DNA from: Tetradesmus obliquus
Lineage: Eukaryota > Chlorophyta > Chlorophyceae > Sphaeropleales > Scenedesmaceae
Reading direction: 5' to 3'
Assembly (NCBI GenBank): GCA_030272155.1
Contig: CP126198.1
Span: 2,728,001-2,792,000, forward strand
DNA length: 64,000 nucleotides
This document shows, piece after piece, positions 57,968 to 64,000 of this stretch. The notes below the pieces were generated by a model. The model was not told the origin of the DNA. It made no database searches and was given only the letters and a program-made list of their open reading frames with translations. Each line of letters begins with the position of its first letter. Position 1 is the first letter of the stretch. Both the position numbers and the translations under genes were made by a program.

Positions 57968-58775
57968 TTTTAGGTGGCACAGAGGTGCATGTGCTGATGG
58001 GTTCACAGCAGCGTGGTGGCAGTACACCAGGCTAAAGCACACTAGCATGCTGCAAACCTTGGGCAGCACACATAAACCCTATGCTCAGTATGCTAGCAAC
58101 CAGACACGATGCACTTTGCTTCTGTGTTGAGCAAACAAAGCTGTCACAGGAGGGTGTGACATATGATACTTGCAACAGAATGCCAAACAGGGCAACAAAC
58201 CTTGCGTATGCAAAGCTCAGCTGGTGTAACCTGTGGCTGCCGTACGCCACCTGAGACCCTACATGCAGTGCAATGCGTGTTACTATGCACCGCATGCACC
58301 GCCAGCAATAGCTATTGTTGCTGCATGCTGTACAGCCGCGCAATGATGCTATGTCAGCATGTTGACTGCCGGCCACATTGAACTATATTTTGATGTTGAC
58401 TGGCCGCGTAACACCGCGTGATGAATGATAGTGGCAGTGAGCCAGGAGCTACATAGCAGAACCTACACTCAATTCGTGTGAACAGAAGAAGCAATCAATA
58501 ATGTCCAGCAAGCTCCCATGCAAGGCCTGCTGCATGCAGATGGTCTCCCCAATCTGAGCGACTGGTGAGGTGATCTGCATGCAAGATATTGTAATGACGC
58601 CAAAAACGCTAGACATGCTTAGACGTTCGAATGATATCTTGCACATGCCACCATAGCCAAAAGTATTGGCTAGAGCTCCCATACAGGCAGGGTGCTTGTG
58701 CTAACCTGCTAAATACTCTTCCCTACACCAGGCATTGCACGCTCATGTGAGCATCTAGTGCTACGCCCAACAGTA

Positions 58776-59482
58776 CTACTCCTTGGACTTGAGCTTCAGT
58801 GCAGCTGCTGCCGCAACAGCAGCGGCAGTTGCAGACTTCACATCAGATACCCGCGGGCCCGCAGCAGCAGCAGCAGCGTTGGCACCCGCCGGCTGCTGGT
58901 TGCCCAGCTCTCTGCCTGGCTTCCCGCTTGTTGCGCGGCTGACAACAGCAACTGCTGCAGCACCTGCTGCTGCTGCCTCCCGGCGCCGCTGCTGCCGCCG
59001 CTGCCACCACTGCCAGCCCATCAGGCAGTAGCGCAGCAGCTCCGGCAGCATCATCAGCAGCACATCCACAAAGTAGCAGCCCACAAGCACCTGCAGCAGC
59101 GCCTTACTGTTCGGCGCTTCCCGCAGCAGCAGCGCTGCCGAGAGGATGGTGAGCTCGCACGCATACGCGACAACGTCGGATCCCAGCAGCAGCTTGGATG
59201 CATACGGCCGCACCAGCAGCAGGTACACTACAAACAACGCGTGCAGCGCGAGCAGCACGCCTAGCTGGGCCACGCTGATGTAGGAGAAGTGGTAGAAGCC
59301 AAAGAACAGCGCCGTCAGCACACGCTGCACGCTGCTCACGATGTAGAACACCAGGATCGGCAGCTTCACGCGCGCCAGTGCCTGGGGCCTCTCATCGCCC
59401 AGCAGGTCGTCCAGCATGTACCAGAAGCGGTCCAGGAAGCGCCCCGCTGCAGCCCCGCCTGCGCAGAAGCCCGCATGCACGC

Positions 59483-59514
<32 letters not shown>

Positions 59515-62500
59515 GCACTTGCACCGTCCTCTCCAAACCACGTCTGCTGTCGGGTGATAGGGCCGTGGGCTTCATTGCCGGCAACGGCAACGCCAGTCAG
59601 TGAGACTGTATCGGCGGGGCGGGTGGCTGTGGCACCCCAGCCGGTGGCGCTGCGGCTGTAGTCGGCGCGCGCAGCATTCCAAGCTGCTGCCATGGCTGCC
59701 TGCTGCGAGTCCTCGCCTGCTGCCTGCTGCTCCTCAATGCCTTCTGCCAGGGGCCTGCCGCTGCGGAGCTCTGCGCATGCAGCAGAAGCAGCAACAGCAG
59801 GAGCAGCAGCAGCAGCAGGCAGGCAGGCAGGCAGGGGAGGGCAGCACACAAGGGATGGAGTCTGTGGTGTGCTATGTGGCGGAACTGCAGTGTAAAGGCC
59901 TGAAGCCCATCTTGCCAACCCTTGCAGGCCTAGCACCCTCCCAAGCAAAGCCTATGGCCTTTCAAGCAGCCCTCCCCAAGATATCATGTGCTAAGTTGCT
60001 TGTCTAGCAGCTAGGCAAGCACAACACATGCTGAAGAACCACCACTGACAGCATCAGCAGGCAGCTCCAGCTGCAGTGCAGCACAGCCGCACATCCCTCC
60101 CAAGCAATGGCACCCACCTGCGTGTGCAGCACTGCCACCGGGTGCTGACAGCATCTCATCGTCGTGAGCTGACACAGGCAGGAAGCTGAGCAGAGCCGGG
60201 CGATGCGTGCCAGCTGCGAGCAGCAACAGTAGCAGCCACGGGTTCGGACAGCTGTTAGACTAGTGTACTAGTGCCATGCACAACAGCAGTCCCAAGCAGC
60301 TGCCTGCATGCATGCTCAAGGAGGTGATCTGCGGCTCCAACCGTATGCATGTTATTTGGCCAATGGCACATTACACCATGCAATGCGAGTGCAGCTGTGC
60401 AAACTGCCTGCCGCACTCCCTCAACCCAGCCACACCTCCGTCCCGCCCACCTTGCGGTGCCAGCTCCTCCCCTGCAGGGGCAGCTGGGCTGCCAGCCCGC
60501 AGCACCTTGGACCTGCTGCCCAGCACACCACCAGGGCTGCTGCCCTCCATGGACCTGCTGCTGCGGGCGCTGCCGCCGCCGGCGCCGCTTGCGTTGCCTG
60601 CTGGTCTGGCTCCACTGCCAGAGCCACCTCCCGCCTCAGATGCCAGCGACCTCCACTTGCTGCCACCCTGCTGTGGCCTGGCTTCCACAGACACTGCCAC
60701 CTGCCGCTGTGATCGCACGCGTGCCATGCCGTCGGCAGCAGTACCAGCAGCAGCACCGCCGGCGCCTGAGGCTGTAGGGCGGCTCGCAGGCAGCCTGCTG
60801 CGCTCCACTTCGCCGTCATCGGAGCTGGAATGGTCGCCGCGATCGAAGATCTCGTCAAGCCCATCTTCGCCGGAGCGCCTGTCGCGGATGATGAGCGTGG
60901 GGTTGTCATCCAGGTCCCCCAGCAGGGCGAGCGTGGCCTGTGCACGCTGCTGCTGGCTGGCTGCTGCCGCCTGGCCTTCTGCAATGCCGGGTGCAGAGGC
61001 AGGGCGCTGGTACGCCCGCATGATGCTGGACTTGCTGCGCCTGGTTGCATCCAGCGGGTCGGTGTGCCAGATCCACAGCACGTAGGCCCAGTATGCCAGC
61101 ACTGGCAGCGGCAGCAGCACAATGCAGGCGACGCCAGCGCTGGTGTCGCCGCTGCTGCCTGCTGCTGCCACAAGCTTCGCAGCTCCGTAAATGACAGGCA
61201 CCATGAGCAGTGTGTACATCAGCAGCTGAGGCTTGGGGAAGCGCACCAGCCTGCACATAGAGGTCAGGATAATATAATGTATACCCAGCACAGCGCAGAG
61301 CACACAGCAGGGCTTAGTGTGGGTGGTGAAATGAACAGCCAGCTGAATTGTGTGCAAACGGACAGTGCAATGCCGGCGTGTGTTTTGGTAGGAGCCTGTG
61401 ATACGATGCCGTGCAGCAGCTGAAAACCAGCAGTTCGGGTGAAGATCAACCATTGATGCATACATTCACAAACAGCAGGCACAGTGGGCACGTTGTAGCA
61501 GCTGCAGCCCGCCGCAGTGCAATGCGCTTGCGTTGCACTTGATGAGCTGCACTCACATTGGCAGGTTGTCCGGGTTGAGGCGGAACAGCTTCCAGGCCCC
61601 AACAGCCAGCCCTTGCAGCAGTGTGGCCACAGCCACGGCCACAGCCAGGGTCAGCACGCTCATGCGCAAGTCGTGCAGCGAGAAGTCAGCAGGCTGGCGT
61701 GTGGTGCCTGCCAGCAGTATGGCATCTGAGCTGCTGCCGCTGCCGGAGCTGGCAGAGACGACAAACACCCCGCTGTTGTTGCCAGCAATGCTGCCGTTGC
61801 TGGATTGGAACGTGCCAAAGTCAGCGTGCTGCAGGAACCACTGGTCAATGGAGCGGCTGCCAGCGCTGAGCAATCTGCGGCGCCGCGTTGCGTCCTGCTC
61901 AAACTGCTGCTGCAGCTGCTGCATGCTTGCAAGTCGCTGTGCATGGGTCCCTTCCTTTGCATGCTGGTGGTTTGCACGCACAGCAGCGCTCCTACTGGTG
62001 CACTGCTGCCTGCCTTGTTTGTCTGTGCTGCACTCAGAGGCAGGTTGTACCGTGCACTCGCCTGGAGCCCCCGCAAAGCATGCTGGCATGCCGTTGCTGG
62101 TGCTGCTGCTGCCACCAGCATCCATCAGGTGGCGTCCAGCCGCCGTACCTGCCTGCTGCTGCCTGAGCTGGCTGGTGGCATTGTTGGTCAGCTTCACAAC
62201 GTGCTCTGCTGGTGTCACCAGGTTTGACCAGCTGCAGGCAAAGTCGATCAACACCAGGTTGCAGAGGTTATGAAACCATGCATGGCATGCTGTTAGCAGC
62301 GTGACTGCGTGGCATTGTGCTTTTTGAACGCTGTTTGCAAAGTGCTGCGGGCGGTGCAGACGGATGTGCAGATGCAGCCACTCCAGGGTGCGCAGTGCCG
62401 TCTCAACACGTTGCACATCTCATCCGCCATGTAGAGCACTGTCACAACACAATTCAATAAATTGGAATTGACAGCTCACCTGAGCCCGGTGCACAGCCGA

Positions 62501-64000
62501 ATGTACTCTGATGGCAGCCACGGCACTGCCATGCTGACAGACATTGCCAGGAACTGCGTGTGGCCAAAGCTGCGGATGAGGCTGGTGCTGCCGCCTGCGC
62601 CAGTGGCTGTGGCGGCCGCAGTGGCCCCAAATGCAGAGGCAGCAGCAGACAGCGCTGTTGCTGTCGAGCCGATGTCAGCTGCCCGCTTCCACAGGTCTGA
62701 GCCAGGCACCACGAGCTGTGCGTGGATGTTGGGAGGTAAAACCAACACAGGACTAGTCAATGCAGCTCTGATGCATGATTCATTATTATGGGGCAAGTGG
62801 TCAAAGCGCAAGGGCGCAATTGCTGTGCAGACTCCGAGTCAAAAGTAGTAGCTGGGTAGCTCTGTCAGGTGCTGACATCATGCAGCAATCGCAACCAGCA
62901 GCATGTTTGACTGCCACAGAGCAACACCCGGCAGCGCAGCTACCATAACCTCTGATTGATCCGCGGGCCAGAACCAGTGACTGCCAGCATGCTGCCTATT
63001 CTCACCAATACGCCAACCAGCCAAACGGCACTCACCGCAAGCTGCTTATCCTCCCTGCCAGCATTACCAGCCAGATCCTGATACGCTGCACCCGTCACCT
63101 GCAACACAGCGCCCGCCCCAGCCCAAGACTGCAGCCACATGGTGTACTCAGTTGCTGCACCCATGGCCTGCCCACTCTCTGTGGTTGCCATGGTTCCCGG
63201 CACTGCACTGATGTTGAGAATCGCCACATTGGTGAGCAACAGCCTGCTGCTGCTGAATGTAGCGACGGTTGGAGCAGCATTTGAGGCGGCTGCGAGGGCT
63301 GAGAGGTCTGTCACAGCTGCACCGCTGCTGCTGCTGCTGCTGTTGGCTGGAGTGGATGAGACGCCGTCTGCTAGCCAGGAGACTGGCTCTGAGAAGCGCA
63401 GCAGCAGCTGGAACACGGGGGACACTGCTGTTGGCCATACTGCAATGCTGAGGTCCTCCAGCTGTGGAGGCTGGAAATCCAAGATGACCTGCAAGACAGA
63501 TGGCGTGATGCGGTGGTGAATACGTGCATAAAACCATTGCTGCAGATAAGATCAGCGCCGCAGCAGACGCAGCACACGGTCTCTACTGCACCACACACCC
63601 CACGTGCAAAGAACTGCCTGGAGCTATGCTGCGGCTGCTGCGCCTGCAGGTCGTTTGCTGCTTTCCACACTCTCAGCGCTATACACATGCTCCTCTGTCG
63701 TCAGTCCCTGCTTCAATCCTGCAAGCCTGCAGTCCTAACCTCTGCAACGGCTGGCAGCAGCAGCGTCGTGCGGCCGCAGAACATGTCTGTGCCGTTCACA
63801 GCCGGCAGCAGCGACACCGACCAGCGCCCCTGGGAGCCCAGCGGCACCCCGATCTCACAGGCCAGGGCATTCCACTGGAAGCAGGTCATCGGCATTGTGA
63901 TCATGTCACTGTCGCTGTTGCTGCTGCTGCCTGCGCCAGCTGCTGCGCTGTCCCCTGCAGCTGTGTTCAGCTGTGTCAAGAACATCGGACGGCTCAACAT
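58776..64000 (-). CDS. Large Ig-like/TRP-like polytopic membrane protein, C-terminal part
   Basis: Exons on the minus strand: 64000-63740 (continues beyond the window), 63488-63036, 62715-62480, 62231-61557, 61250-60451, 60213-60118 and 59770-58776; phases fit and give 1,171 residues plus stop. Residues from the second exon (FQLLLRFSEPVSWL to LQVTGAAYQDLAGNAG) look like a bacterial-type Ig-like extracellular domain. SFGHTQFLAMSVSMAVPWLP with TGLSWSNL across the next junction is typical of TRP/FLC-like algal proteins. Membrane helices follow: SVLTLAVAVAVATLLQGLAV, LLMVPVIYGAAKLV, ACIVLLPLPVLAYWAYVLWI, then near the C-terminus LPILVFYIVSSV, LGVLLALHALFVVYLLLV, VAYACELTILSAALLL and LVGCYFVDVLLMMLPELL. 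Long Ala/Gly/Ser-rich loops separate them. Transport or channel function is not shown. Naming is by resemblance from memory. Confidence 0.8.

Larger units (their letters stand above)
56908..58775. other. Gap between convergent genes with local repeats
   Basis: Holds the 3' regions of PIG-T (+) and the TRP-like gene (-). A unit with the words TGGGCAGACACCGCAC, AACCCTAT and TTTCTGTGTTG recurs in degenerate form at about 57575, 57735 and 58055. A CAT/CGT triplet run lies at 57803-57840 and a perfect hairpin at 57926-57967. No gene was recognised. Confidence 0.45.

Noticed and set aside
1-64000. CRISPR arrays, phage, bacterial defence genes, tRNA or rRNA genes
   Set aside because: No regular spacer-repeat array, no such protein families and no recognisable tRNA box pairs were seen by eye. 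A tRNAscan-type search would be needed to exclude tRNAs fully.

Overview
The window is nuclear DNA of a green alga. Every gene I could solve is split by GT-AG introns with CTGCAG-type acceptors, is rich in CAG/CTG runs that become poly-Gln, poly-Ser or poly-Ala in the proteins, and has its best remembered relatives in plants and chlorophytes. TGTAA, the chlorophyte poly(A) signal, follows at least two genes. A chlorophycean alga of the Scenedesmus/Coelastrella kind is my best guess, but that is inference. There is no operon, phage, CRISPR or bacterial defence system here.

Layout: 1-2194 (+) 3' end of a PiT/PHO4 phosphate transporter. 5606-14837 (-) thiamine pyrophosphokinase, whose last intron is about 7 kb of degenerate purine-pyrimidine-alternating repeat with a non-autonomous hAT element inside. 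15868-17578 (+) proteasome beta subunit PSMB2/PBD. 17579-22747 gene-poor, repeat-rich. 22748-25942 (+) a conserved green-lineage PPR-like plastid protein (5' end missing). 29129-30682 (-) glucosamine-6-phosphate N-acetyltransferase. 31421-40257 (-) a 19-exon RUNKEL/ULK4-type kinase-like protein. 41134-48209 (-) a pfkB-family sugar kinase with a 3.8 kb intron holding a transposon-like insertion. 49234-51076 (+) a membrane RING-H2 protein (5' end missing). 52322-56907 (+) the GPI-transamidase subunit PIG-T. 58776-64000 (-) the 3' part of a large Ig-like/TRP-like membrane protein that runs off the window.

Gene models were assembled by hand from splice sites, phase and remembered family alignments. 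In each solved gene the exon lengths sum to whole codons in frame. The genes belong to unrelated housekeeping pathways (phosphate uptake, thiamine diphosphate, proteasome, UDP-GlcNAc synthesis, GPI anchoring, cytokinesis) and show no shared function.

The most unusual signals are structural. Intron-end/exon-start junctions are tandemly copied just upstream of the real exon in three unrelated genes. Three introns seem to use GC instead of GT at the donor. A (CTG)21 tract ends inside a TGTAA in a 3' region. The RUNKEL-type protein has lost the Asp of its DFG motif. Several families of inverted-repeat elements lie in introns and intergenic DNA.
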